Assembly: GCA_963824415.1 (NCBI GenBank)
Contig: CAWGPM010000005.1
Location: forward strand, 186,001-250,000
From: JABDQA01 sp963824415
GTDB taxonomy: Bacteria > Desulfobacterota > Desulfobulbia > Desulfobulbales > Desulfocapsaceae
Length of the DNA: 64,000 nucleotides
Reading direction: 5' to 3'
Notes under the pieces: generated by a model
Told to the model about the DNA's origin: nothing
Database searches by the model: none
The model's input: only the letters and a program-made list of their open reading frames with translations
Translations under genes and position numbers: made by a program
Part shown: positions 1 through 7,388 of the stretch, piece by piece
How positions within the stretch are numbered: the stretch's first letter is position 1
How the letters are laid out: each line of letters opens with the position of its first letter

Positions 1-512
1 TGTTGGAAGCTGTCGTGCACCAGTACCGTTCCGGGAATCATGAAAGCACCATCGGGGTAATCAAGCGGTTCATGCGAGTCGGGCAGCTCCTCCATGAAAC
101 GCACCATGTCGTAGCCCAGATAGCCCACTGCACCGCCGCAGAATTTAGGCAGTTCGGGGTCGACATAGGCATCCATTTGACCGACTAGAGCCTTCAGGCT
201 GGCAAGGGGGTCTGCGCTGATTTTCTCGGTTTTCTCCGCCCCGTCCTGGTAGGAAGTAACTGTCACTGAATTTTCATAGGACTCAAAAGTTACCAGCGGA
301 TCGAAGCCGATAAAGGAGTAGCGTCCCCACTTCTCGCCTCCTTCCATGCTCTCGAATAAAAAAACATGTTCGCGCTCCTGATTGACCTTGAAAAATAGCG
401 TGAGCGGGGTGTCCAGGTCTGAGATCAGCGTGGCCGCGAGCGGGACCAGCCTGGCGTGCCTGGCCCGTTCCTTAAAAGTCGTTAAATTTGAGCAATATCT
501 GGCTTCTGTCAT
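1..512 (-). CDS. trpE: Anthranilate synthase component I, N-terminal part (runs off the left edge)
   Basis: The minus strand is open from an ATG at 512 to the window edge, about 170 codons. TrpE joins chorismate and ammonia to form anthranilate, the first step of tryptophan synthesis. The visible part is the N-terminal lobe: an LTLFFKV stretch, then FLFESMEGGEKWGRYSF, the conserved segment around the feedback-inhibition site, then GGAVGYLGYDMVRFMEELP. The catalytic C-terminal chorismate-binding domain lies outside the window. The start is the first ATG in frame and gives a normal N-terminus. The roughly 200 bases upstream contain no tryptophan-rich leader peptide, so attenuation is not evident. 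PabB is the main alternative; the ESMEGG segment favours TrpE. Confidence 0.85.
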   Translation of the reverse strand, partial: MTEARYCSNLTTFKERARHARLVPLAATLISDLDTPLTLFFKVNQEREHVFLFESMEGGEKWGRYSFIGFDPLVTFESYENSVTVTSYQDGAEKTEKISADPLASLKALVGQMDAYVDPELPKFCGGAVGYLGYDMVRFMEELPDSHEPLDYPDGAFMIPGTVLVHDSFQ

Positions 513-723
513 GACCTGGGTTGTCTTGTATGACTTTGCAGCGACTTATTTTCGATTGTATCGATTGATTGTATCAATATTGCGCTGCATGTCTTGGTTG
601 ATGGGCTGCATTCGCCTGGCTATAAGTTATGAGAATGTGGAACATACCACAGATATTCAAAATCTCCAGCAAACCTCCATGTTATCGACAAGATCATAAC
701 GAATAAGAATCTGAAAAAAACAT

Positions 724-759
724 AAAAAAAGGCCGCCGAATCTGTAAATTCGACGGCCT
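724..759 (-). terminator. Rho-independent terminator of rpsT
   Basis: On the minus strand a 12-bp stem, AGGCCGTCGAAT against ATTCGGCGGCCT with one G-U pair and a six-base loop, is followed by seven T residues. It lies 40 bases beyond the rpsT stop codon, so rpsT is probably transcribed alone. Confidence 0.9.
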
Positions 760-798
760 CAACGCTGCTAAGTTCACCCGATATTACGGGCTGAAAAA

Positions 799-1071
799 TC
801 AGGTGGCAGCCTCCATCTTGTTGACCCGCTTGGTCAGCCTGGATATTTTTCTGGAGGCATTTTTCTGGTGAATGGTTCCCTTGGATGCCGTTTTGGCAAT
901 CACCGGAACGGTCCCAGCAAGAGCACTCCTGGCTTCTTCGACATTACCTGCCTCGATAACCTCGTTGAGACTTTTGATAGCAGTCTTCATCCTCGAACGG
1001 TTCATGCGGTTTCGCATCCGACGGTTTTGAGCCTGCTTGTTCCTTTTCTCTGCTGATTTATGATTAGCCAC
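799..1071 (-). CDS. rpsT: 30S ribosomal protein S20
   Basis: This is a small basic protein that binds 16S rRNA in the body of the 30S subunit. It has the family N-terminus ANHKSAEKR, an arginine-rich first helix, and a C-terminal half with ASKGTIHQKNASRKISRL. I start it at the GTG at 1071: an AGGAGG lies 9 bases upstream, and the product then begins Met-Ala-Asn-His-Lys-Ser as in other S20 proteins (90 aa). A TTG six bases further upstream is too close to the Shine-Dalgarno sequence. The gene stands alone, with its own terminator and a candidate promoter upstream. Confidence 0.95.
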   Translation of the reverse strand: MANHKSAEKRNKQAQNRRMRNRMNRSRMKTAIKSLNEVIEAGNVEEARSALAGTVPVIAKTASKGTIHQKNASRKISRLTKRVNKMEAAT

Positions 1072-1172
1072 GAACAACTTCCTCCTGTATGGATCTGTAG
1101 ATTCCCGAGATCTTCACGATAACCGGAAGAACATTCGAGTCAATATCTAAATAATGCAATAAAAGACTAATA

Positions 1173-1201
1173 TTCTTACTGCAGTAAGGGTCGAGTGTCA
1201 A
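1173..1201 (-). promoter_or_regulatory. Candidate sigma-70 promoter of rpsT
   Basis: On the minus strand a perfect TTGACA (1196-1201) is followed after 17 bases by TAAGAA (1173-1178), a poor -10 match. The position, about 100 bases before the rpsT start in AT-rich DNA, is sensible. The weak -10 keeps this tentative. Confidence 0.4.
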
Positions 1202-1294
1202 TATAAATAACAATTTATACCGATTTTTCCAACAAATACCCTGAGAAAATCCGATCTCGATACCGCCAACCATGCTGCCCTGCAACCCTGGCGA

Positions 1295-3583
1295 CTATTC
1301 GAGCACTCCCAGGTAATTGAAGGTGGGAAGTTTGCTGACCCGCTCTTTACCGTTTAAGCGCTTGGCGATATCGGCCAGCTCTTTTTTGCCAGACTTCATA
1401 CCCGAAATATCGATTACCAGATAGTCCAGACCGATTTGGGAAAGCTCATTAATATAAGGCAGCAGCGAGAAAGGCCTCAGCGGCCTGGTCAGGGTTTCCC
1501 CGTCTTTTTTACTGATGACGAAGCCTTCCTGCTTCGGGCTCAGAACTGTCTTGTTAAAGGGCAGATGGGAGGCTTCAATACGTGATACGAAAAGCGGCGG
1601 AGCGCCGTAAACCGTCATGCCGACCTGGATATGACTGGAGCCTCTGGTAACGCTATCACCTCTTTTCCCTTGCTGCTGCTCCCCTCGAGCAGCTCGAAAG
1701 GAAGCCATAGCCTGCTGCAGGCAGGTGCGGTCTGTTTCAATGCAGAACTGCATGCCGGACAAGCCCAAAGCGGCAGCGCCAAACATGGCCCTGCTGTTCA
1801 GCAGGTTCAGGGTGTAATCGCCGTAAAGCGATACGCCCTGTTGCTCGAACAGTTTCAACTGACTGAGATGAGCGATTTGAAATGTGCGGAAGCCTGAGCG
1901 GATAATCTTGTCAATATCCCGGCTCAGCCTGGCCACGTTTCTGCCGTGCACAATCTGCGGCAGAGCCCAGATCAGATTGCGTGCGTTCCTGCCGAAGTAG
2001 CGTTTTAGCTGGCCCACCTGACTGAATGTTTGGCGGTTGAATTCTAAAAGAAAACGGTCCACCGTAAATGGCAGGCCCTGAAACAGCGGTTGCATTGAAT
2101 CGGTCCTGAGCCATAGTGCTGCTTCGTTTCTGCCAGCCAAACGGCTTTTCGCCCCTGGCTGTGTATTCTGGCCGGTCTCATTTTTTCTCTTCCCACCGCC
2201 ACCGATTTGCCTGAAGACCTGTTCAGCTTTGCGCTTGATCCCTGCAAGACGGTCATTGTCAAGCTTTAAAGGTGTCAGTACGTTGCCCGAAGTTGATGAT
2301 GCCTGTGCCGGCTTGCGGGCAATGTCAACCAGGAAAAGATCCATTTTGCCGGACAACTTCTCCAGCTTCAGTTTGGCCGGCAGCAATATCTGAACCGGAG
2401 CAGATACCGAATTATTCCAGTCCCCGCGTTGTTGCTGACCAGTTTTCCGGGGTTGGTCATCAGCAATAGTATTATCGACGGGTTTTATCTCTTTTATGGT
2501 AAACCCATGCCGCTCCCCGCTTTTGTCAAGATGCAGCCGCACGCGATCACCGATACCACACTTATGCTGAAGGTTGATGGTACCGAAGATTCTGCCCTCT
2601 GAGCAATTCAAGCTCTCCAGGCGACCGAGATAGCTGCCGAGATTTCCGGAGTGATGCGCCGCTATGGCCTGTTTTGGCTTTGGGGTGGCAAAGTACCCCG
2701 ATGAACTCGCCCGGCCCATCGCACTGTTGAGCAGTTCCACCCCTTCGCGCCTGGCCTGCTCATATTCATGGGCCGGGGTGTCGATCATCAAGCGGTAGGC
2801 CCGCACTACGTTTTCTACATAGGTGGTGGAGCGCAGCCGCCCTTCGATCTTCAGGGAGGCGACACCCATGTCGCGCAACTGCGGGACATATTCAAGCCCC
2901 TCGAGATCGTTCATGGAAAACAGGTAGCCGCCGCCTGCCCTGTCCGTTTTTTTCTTACCGCCTTTACCACCTGCAGAAGCGCCGACGGTCGTATATTTTC
3001 TTCTACATGGCTGCACACAATTGCCGCGCAGGCCGCTTTTGCCGCCAAGATAGGAAGAGAACAGGCAGCTCCCGGAATAGGAAAAACACATCGCCCCATG
3101 CACGAAAATCTCTATTTCCACCGGACTCCTGCGCACGATGGCCTCGATTTCCTGCAGACTCAACTCGCGGGCCAGGACCACCCGGGAACAGCCAAGCTCA
3201 GCCAGCAGCTCGACCCCGGCGCTGTTATGGGTGAGCATCAGAGTGGAACCATGCAGCGGAAGATCGGGAAAATGGGAATGCACAAGTTCGATGAGCCCCA
3301 GATCCTGAATTATCAGACCATCGGGCTGCACTACCTGCAGATAACTGAGGGTGCGCACCAGCGTGCGCAGATCTACTTCCCGGATAAGGCTGTTGATGGC
3401 CACAAAAAGCGATTTGCCCTTCTCGCGGGCGGCAGCCGTCATGGCCCCTATTTCCTCGAGGCGAAGCTCCCGGGAGGCATTGCGGGCATTGAGCTGCGGG
3501 GCACCTACATAGACCCCGTCGGCCCCGGCTTCAAGCGCGGTGAAAAAGTGTTCTATCGTGCCCGCGGGCGCCAGTAATTCCAT
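1295..3583 (-). CDS. U32 family protein (collagenase-like / RlhA-type RNA hydroxylation protein)
   Basis: The protein is 762 aa and begins MELLAPAG, the standard start of U32 peptidases. The family signature EIFVHGAMCFSYSGSC lies at residues 158-173, and further cysteines at 189 and 193 (GNCVQPCRRKY) complete the four-cysteine cluster. The first 320 residues form the U32 barrel. The rest includes a DUF3656-like region, as in the long E. coli protein YdcP/RlhA, which is needed for hydroxylation of a 23S rRNA cytidine. Such proteins were first called collagenases, but several now act in prephenate-dependent RNA hydroxylation. Which substrate this one uses cannot be read from the sequence. It is followed by purN 70 bases away on its upstream side and may be transcribed separately. 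Confidence 0.85.
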   Translation of the reverse strand: MELLAPAGTIEHFFTALEAGADGVYVGAPQLNARNASRELRLEEIGAMTAAAREKGKSLFVAINSLIREVDLRTLVRTLSYLQVVQPDGLIIQDLGLIELVHSHFPDLPLHGSTLMLTHNSAGVELLAELGCSRVVLARELSLQEIEAIVRRSPVEIEIFVHGAMCFSYSGSCLFSSYLGGKSGLRGNCVQPCRRKYTTVGASAGGKGGKKKTDRAGGGYLFSMNDLEGLEYVPQLRDMGVASLKIEGRLRSTTYVENVVRAYRLMIDTPAHEYEQARREGVELLNSAMGRASSSGYFATPKPKQAIAAHHSGNLGSYLGRLESLNCSEGRIFGTINLQHKCGIGDRVRLHLDKSGERHGFTIKEIKPVDNTIADDQPRKTGQQQRGDWNNSVSAPVQILLPAKLKLEKLSGKMDLFLVDIARKPAQASSTSGNVLTPLKLDNDRLAGIKRKAEQVFRQIGGGGKRKNETGQNTQPGAKSRLAGRNEAALWLRTDSMQPLFQGLPFTVDRFLLEFNRQTFSQVGQLKRYFGRNARNLIWALPQIVHGRNVARLSRDIDKIIRSGFRTFQIAHLSQLKLFEQQGVSLYGDYTLNLLNSRAMFGAAALGLSGMQFCIETDRTCLQQAMASFRAARGEQQQGKRGDSVTRGSSHIQVGMTVYGAPPLFVSRIEASHLPFNKTVLSPKQEGFVISKKDGETLTRPLRPFSLLPYINELSQIGLDYLVIDISGMKSGKKELADIAKRLNGKERVSKLPTFNYLGVLE

Positions 3584-3655
3584 AATTGAATAAAACGTGT
3601 ATTGATTGCCAGAATTGCGCGCGCAGGAAGATGCGTATAAATACTCTTGAGGAGC

Positions 3656-4237
3656 CTAGCCTTTGATCCGGTCCCAGAAAAAATCAATGCCCTTTTCGTC
3701 GACCAGATTCAGTGCTTCTGGATAGGCCTCGCATTCGGCCGCAAAAACCCGGCTGGCAATATCTTTGATGGTATCCTCGAAGCGCAGGTTAACTGCTTTC
3801 TGCATGATGATGGGGCCGTTGTCATAAACCTCATCGGCAAAATGCACCGTACAGCCGCTGACCATGCAGCCGCGTTCCTTGACCGCACGATGCACGATGT
3901 CGCCGTAAAAACCGTCGCCGCAGTAGATCGGGATCAAAGACGGGTGGATATTGATAACATTTTTCTTCAGGGACTCCGGCGGCGTATAGAGCTTCAGGTA
4001 GCCGGCCAGGCTGATGATGTCGATATCGTAATCCTGGATGATCTCGTTGGTCGCCCCGCTGTCTTTGGCGACAAATGCCGGATAGCCGTACTTTCTAGCC
4101 TTTTCAAGGCCAAGCACGCCGTCCACATTAGAGACCACGACCTGCACTTCGGCACTGAGTGTGCCCGCCTGGATGCGCTCATGAAAGTTATCCAGGGTTC
4201 GGCCGCTTCCTGAAAGCAATACCGCCATTTTCAGCAT
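3656..4237 (-). CDS. purN: Phosphoribosylglycinamide formyltransferase (GAR transformylase)
   Basis: PurN transfers a formyl group from 10-formyl-THF to GAR in purine synthesis. The 193-aa product has the glycine-rich N-terminal loop LLSGSGRTL and the catalytic triad Asn96, His98 (NIHPSL) and Asp139 (YDNGPII). I start at the ATG at 4237, which has AGGAGG eight bases upstream. A longer reading would run 18 codons into the preceding gene. It sits two bases after the IMP cyclohydrolase stop codon, so the two genes share one transcript and one pathway. The loop GSGRTLDNF differs from the usual GxGSNL of E. coli PurN, so an unusual substrate preference is possible, but the catalytic residues are intact. 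Confidence 0.85.
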   Translation of the reverse strand: MLKMAVLLSGSGRTLDNFHERIQAGTLSAEVQVVVSNVDGVLGLEKARKYGYPAFVAKDSGATNEIIQDYDIDIISLAGYLKLYTPPESLKKNVINIHPSLIPIYCGDGFYGDIVHRAVKERGCMVSGCTVHFADEVYDNGPIIMQKAVNLRFEDTIKDIASRVFAAECEAYPEALNLVDEKGIDFFWDRIKG

Positions 4238-4239
4238 AA

Positions 4240-4860
4240 TTAATCCTCCTGAAAGTATTCGTTCATCTCCGGATCGATCTTGCCCAGCCACTGGGATATG
4301 GCCCGATCATACTTCGAGGTCATATCAAATACCTTGCGGGCCAAAAGAAATCTCGTTTTCAAGCTGGTATTGCCAGTCTGCCTGATCTCGTTCAGAACCT
4401 GATCATAATCAACCGGATCGACAATCACGGTGACATCCCTGAAATTCTTGGCCGAAGCGCGCAGCAGCGTAGGCCCGCCGATATCTATATTTTCAACAGC
4501 ATTTCCCAGGGTACAGCCTGGGTCGGCAATGGTCTTTTCAAACTCATAGAGATTGACGACCACCAGGTCCACCGGCTGAACATTCTGTGCCCGGCACTGC
4601 TCAATATGCTGCTGGTTTTCGCGCTGAAACAGTATCCCCCCGTGAATCTTCGGGTGCAGCGTCTTGACCCGGCCGTTGAGCATTTCAGGAAAGCCGGTGA
4701 AGTCAGAGACATCAACCACCTTTAGTCCGGCCCTTCTCAGCCGCGCAGCGGTGCCTCCGGTCGACAGCAGCTCGATATCTAATTCAGCCAGCGCAGTGGC
4801 AAATTCCTCGATCCCTGATTTATCGGTAAGACTGATCAGTGCCCGGGTTATTTTATTCAT
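4240..4860 (-). CDS. purH: IMP cyclohydrolase, PurH N-terminal domain only
   Basis: The 206-aa protein matches the first 200 residues of bifunctional PurH: ALISLTDKSGI at the start, ELLSTGGTA, FPEMLNGRVKTLHPKIHGGI (the inosinate-binding loop) and VVNLYEF. PurH normally has about 520 residues, with the AICAR transformylase domain after the cyclohydrolase. Here the frame ends cleanly and purN follows two bases later, so the transformylase must be encoded elsewhere. The protein should close FAICAR to IMP, the last step of purine synthesis. Separate cyclohydrolase genes occur in other delta-type sulfate reducers, so this is more likely a natural split than a truncation. Start: first ATG, just downstream of an AGGAG-like site. 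Confidence 0.88.
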   Translation of the reverse strand: MNKITRALISLTDKSGIEEFATALAELDIELLSTGGTAARLRRAGLKVVDVSDFTGFPEMLNGRVKTLHPKIHGGILFQRENQQHIEQCRAQNVQPVDLVVVNLYEFEKTIADPGCTLGNAVENIDIGGPTLLRASAKNFRDVTVIVDPVDYDQVLNEIRQTGNTSLKTRFLLARKVFDMTSKYDRAISQWLGKIDPEMNEYFQED

Positions 4861-4872
4861 ATCCCACTCCTG

Positions 4873-5262
4873 CTAATCTTTGCGGATAAATTCTCTGATT
4901 TTTCGACGATCTCGCTTGCCCGGCCTCTTGGCAGGTGAAGCACCCGGCGCTCTGATCAGGCGCCGCATGTCCTGCTGGACCTGGCGATCTTTTTCGCTCT
5001 GTTCAGACTCTTCATAAAGCAGTTGTGCCTCGGAGGCGGGGCGGCGAAAGTGATTGAGCCCTTTTACCGTAACCGTAAAGAACTGCTCATAGCGCTTGAT
5101 CGAGAGAACGTCGCCAACCGTAACGAGGCGCGAAGGCTTGACCCGCATTCCGTTGATATGGATTTTTCCACCCTGTACAGCCTGGGTCGCAAGTGAACGT
5201 GTTTTGAAAAACCGCGCCGCCCACAACCATTTATCTATTCTTACTTTTTCGGTGTTTTCCAT
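4873..5262 (-). CDS. hslR: S4-domain RNA-binding protein, Hsp15/HslR-like
   Basis: The protein is about 129 aa with an N-terminal S4 fold: RIDKWLWAARFFKTRSLA, then GGKIHINGMRVKPS, then VGDVLSI. A lysine/arginine-rich tail (AKRPGKRDRRKIREF) follows. Hsp15 binds stalled 50S subunits that still carry nascent chains and helps recycle them. The ATG at 5262 gives the normal MxxxEKVRIDKWLW start. A TTG seven codons upstream is possible but less typical. The purine genes follow 12 bases downstream, so it may lead that operon. Other short S4 proteins share this domain, but the KWLWAARFFKTR signature favours Hsp15. Confidence 0.85.
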   Translation of the reverse strand: MENTEKVRIDKWLWAARFFKTRSLATQAVQGGKIHINGMRVKPSRLVTVGDVLSIKRYEQFFTVTVKGLNHFRRPASEAQLLYEESEQSEKDRQVQQDMRRLIRAPGASPAKRPGKRDRRKIREFIRKD

Positions 5263-5340
5263 ATGCCGGCGGCCACTGCCCAAATGTTCCCTACACTATA
5301 TTCTAACAGGTTCAGAACGCACCGTACAGAAGCAGCTACA

Positions 5341-5485
5341 GGTTACCTTAAAAAATTTTCTTTTCTCTTAAAATCTGCGTTGCGCGTAAAATTTTTACCC
5401 TCGAAATATCAATCATATGACTGCGTTAAAAACGATAGACGCTTCTTGATTTTTGGCCAAACCCGTATTTTTTCAAGCCATCCTG
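5341..5485. repeat. Dispersed inverted-repeat element, copy A
   Basis: The 339-base gap between hslR and folE2 contains about 145 bases that match, in the opposite orientation, the DNA at 50539-50681. Shared blocks include TACCTT(a/g)AAAAATT, GTTGCG(c/t)GTAAAA, CCTCG(a/g)AATATCAAT, TATATG/ATATGA.CTGCG and TCTTGATTTT. The ends are imperfect inverted repeats of each other. No protein is encoded. Copy A is the more decayed of the two. The remaining AT-rich DNA presumably holds the divergent promoters of hslR and folE2. Confidence 0.75.
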
Positions 5486-5601
5486 GATTTAAACGATATT
5501 TATGGTGGCCTCGAGCAAAATTTAGTACAAGATTCAAAACAGACCTGAAGGGCATATCTGAACCACTTAAATAATTACTATGTTTTTGCAAATAGCAATC
5601 A

Positions 5602-6378
5602 ATGGCAATTCATACCGCCGGCGTTAAACAGATAAAACTGCCGATCAGGGTGATGCAGAGAGACGGCGCAGTCCAGGACACCGTCGCCGAGATCAGCCTG
5701 CAGAGCAGAATTGTAACGATGCTGCAGCACAACTGCATTGCTTCGTTCACCGGTATTCTCAATAAATACCTCAAGCGCATCTCGGTGGCGGAATTTTCTC
5801 CGCTGCTGGCTGAGGTACAGCAGTTTTTCAAATCCGAGAGTACGCGGATCGATATGAGCTTTCCCTATTTCCTGGAAAAAAAAGCCCCGGTTACGACCAC
5901 CAAAAGTCTAATGGAATACCACTGCATCTTCAGCGGCGGCATCGGCGAAGACGACGGATTCGTGCTTACCGTGGTGGTACCGGTTACCACACTTTGTCCC
6001 TGCTCCAAGGAAATCAGCGAGGCCGGCGCCCATAACCAGCGGGCCGAGATCACCCTGAGTGCACGGTTCAAGAAGATGATATGGGCCGAAGATCTGATCG
6101 AATTAATCGAGGGCTGCGGTTCCTGCGAGCTCTTTGCGCTGCTCAAGCGCCCCGATGAAAAGTATGTAACCGAAACCGCCTTTAAGAACCCTATGTTCGT
6201 TGAGGATGTGGTCCGTAAAGTCGCTCTGGCGGCACTGGAACACCCGTTGATCACCTGGTTTTCAGCAAGCGTCGAGAGTTTCGAGTCGATTCACAAGCAC
6301 AGCGCCTACGCCCTGGTGGACAGCGGCGACATCCAGCAAAAGAATGGCAGCTTTTCAAGCTCGCTAAAGCAAGGCTGA
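5602..6378 (+). CDS. folE2: GTP cyclohydrolase I type B (FolE2)
   Basis: FolE2 makes 7,8-dihydroneopterin triphosphate from GTP for folate (and queuosine) synthesis and replaces the zinc enzyme FolE. The 258-aa product carries the family signature TTLCPCSKEIS (C132, C134) followed by GAHNQR (H144), and the C-terminal SIHKHSAYA motif with its metal-binding histidine. The length is normal. The start is the ATG at 5602; no strong ribosome binding site precedes it. The gene stands alone, divergent from hslR, next to a dispersed repeat. Confidence 0.93.
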   Translation: MAIHTAGVKQIKLPIRVMQRDGAVQDTVAEISLQSRIVTMLQHNCIASFTGILNKYLKRISVAEFSPLLAEVQQFFKSESTRIDMSFPYFLEKKAPVTTTKSLMEYHCIFSGGIGEDDGFVLTVVVPVTTLCPCSKEISEAGAHNQRAEITLSARFKKMIWAEDLIELIEGCGSCELFALLKRPDEKYVTETAFKNPMFVEDVVRKVALAALEHPLITWFSASVESFESIHKHSAYALVDSGDIQQKNGSFSSSLKQG

Positions 6379-6398
6379 TATCGCCTGCGCCAGCAGGC

Positions 6399-6731
6399 CT
6401 ATCCCCCGTCAATCGTCAGTTCATCAACACAGGAAAAATTGAGCCTGAAAGTTGAGGTCTGTATTTCTCTTGTGTAAAACGGCTCCCCGGGCACAAACAC
6501 GACCTTGCGCAGCACTGCGAGGCCTTCGGAATTGCTGTACTGGAGCGAGTCGGTACCGTGTTCTTCAAAGACACGGTTGACAGAGCACTGCAATTCTTTC
6601 ACCGGAAAATATTTGCTGCTGGGCAGACCGCCGGCAAAGCAAATCATTGAGCGATCCATAGTGACCTTCAGGATCTCTCTGATAAAAGAACGGGGTACAT
6701 CCTGGATACGATCGGCGAAAAGCTGATTCAC
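6399..6731 (-). pseudogene. Aminotransferase remnant (2-aminoadipate/MocR-type class I) with its middle deleted
   Basis: The 110-codon frame joins two ends of a protein normally near 400 residues. Residues 1-76 match the N-terminus of LysN-like PLP aminotransferases (ICFAGGLPSSKYFPVKEL, then LQYSNSEGLAVLR). From residue 77 the frame jumps to the C-terminus (VVFVPGEPFYT, then RLNFSCVDELTI). Roughly 280 residues are missing, including the PLP lysine and the whole core. The C-terminal helix is also cut short by a stop after TIDGG. The junction is in frame, so a short product could be made, but it cannot be an active aminotransferase. Confidence 0.85.
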
Positions 6732-6790
6732 TGCTCGTATATATGTTCGGTTTTACCGGGCAGAACAGGTAGATTGTAATGCTCTGATGA

Positions 6791-7330
6791 TCATGGTGCA
6801 AAACGGCGCTTCTTCTCGGCCGCCGCCCTGATCATTCTGAACAGTTCGCGGTGGTGAACCTTGTTTCTTCTGCGCGCGTACTGATGGGCGGCCGTTCTCA
6901 GATCTTTTTCATCCAGGTCTTCAAACTGATCTACAACATGCTGCAGGGTCTCACTAACCCAGTCCATTTCAAAGGGCTCCCCGGACTGCAGAGATTCCTG
7001 CCGTGCCTGCAGGGCTTCGTTTATGATTGCATCACGCAGCCGTGCGGCGTCGTGATGATACCTGTTCTCTTCAAGCTTGGACCCTTTGAGTTGGGCCAGG
7101 TGGCTGAAAATATCCTGCAGGGGTTGTTGTTTGAGCAGTTTTGCAACATATTTGGTCTGCCTTTTCAGCGCTCCCCCCTTGAGCCCCCGGCAGAGCTGGA
7201 CAGATTCGATCAGCTCCTCACCAAGACCAATACGACGCAGTTCATCGTCTGACAGCTGCAGGATTTCAACCGCGGCAGCCTCGACCTGCTTGTGCTGTCT
7301 TTTCAGTTCGGATCTGGATAAATTTTCCAT
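6791..7330 (-). CDS. darP: Ribosome-associated protein DarP (YjgA/DUF615)
   Basis: The 179-aa protein is highly charged and helical, with the DUF615 features SRSELKRQ at the start, LRRIGLGEELIESVQLCRGLKGGALKRQ in the middle and ARRRNKVHHRELFRMIR near the end. E. coli YjgA binds pre-50S particles and promotes late large-subunit assembly. Start: ATG at 7330 with AGGAAAG upstream; the open frame extends further but without family similarity. The gene lies 58 bases downstream of gpmI on the same strand and may be co-transcribed with it. Confidence 0.85.
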   Translation of the reverse strand: MENLSRSELKRQHKQVEAAAVEILQLSDDELRRIGLGEELIESVQLCRGLKGGALKRQTKYVAKLLKQQPLQDIFSHLAQLKGSKLEENRYHHDAARLRDAIINEALQARQESLQSGEPFEMDWVSETLQHVVDQFEDLDEKDLRTAAHQYARRRNKVHHRELFRMIRAAAEKKRRFAP

Positions 7331-7388
7331 GACTTTCCTATTACTGCATGGCGATTGGAACAGCGGCGTTCGCGGTCTTTGAGGGCGC

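Noticed and set aside
513..700. Possible trp leader peptide before trpE
   Set aside because: A short frame ending in WRF* has a single Trp, and no terminator/antiterminator pair follows.
1064..1285. 73-codon frame between rpsT and the U32 gene, minus strand
   Set aside because: It overlaps the rpsT start and Shine-Dalgarno sequence, has no family similarity and biased AT-rich codons. The stretch is better read as promoter and leader DNA.
2768..3577. Long plus-strand frame (269 codons) opposite the U32 gene
   Set aside because: It is a shadow of the minus-strand U32 gene, which has clear family motifs in the same bases.
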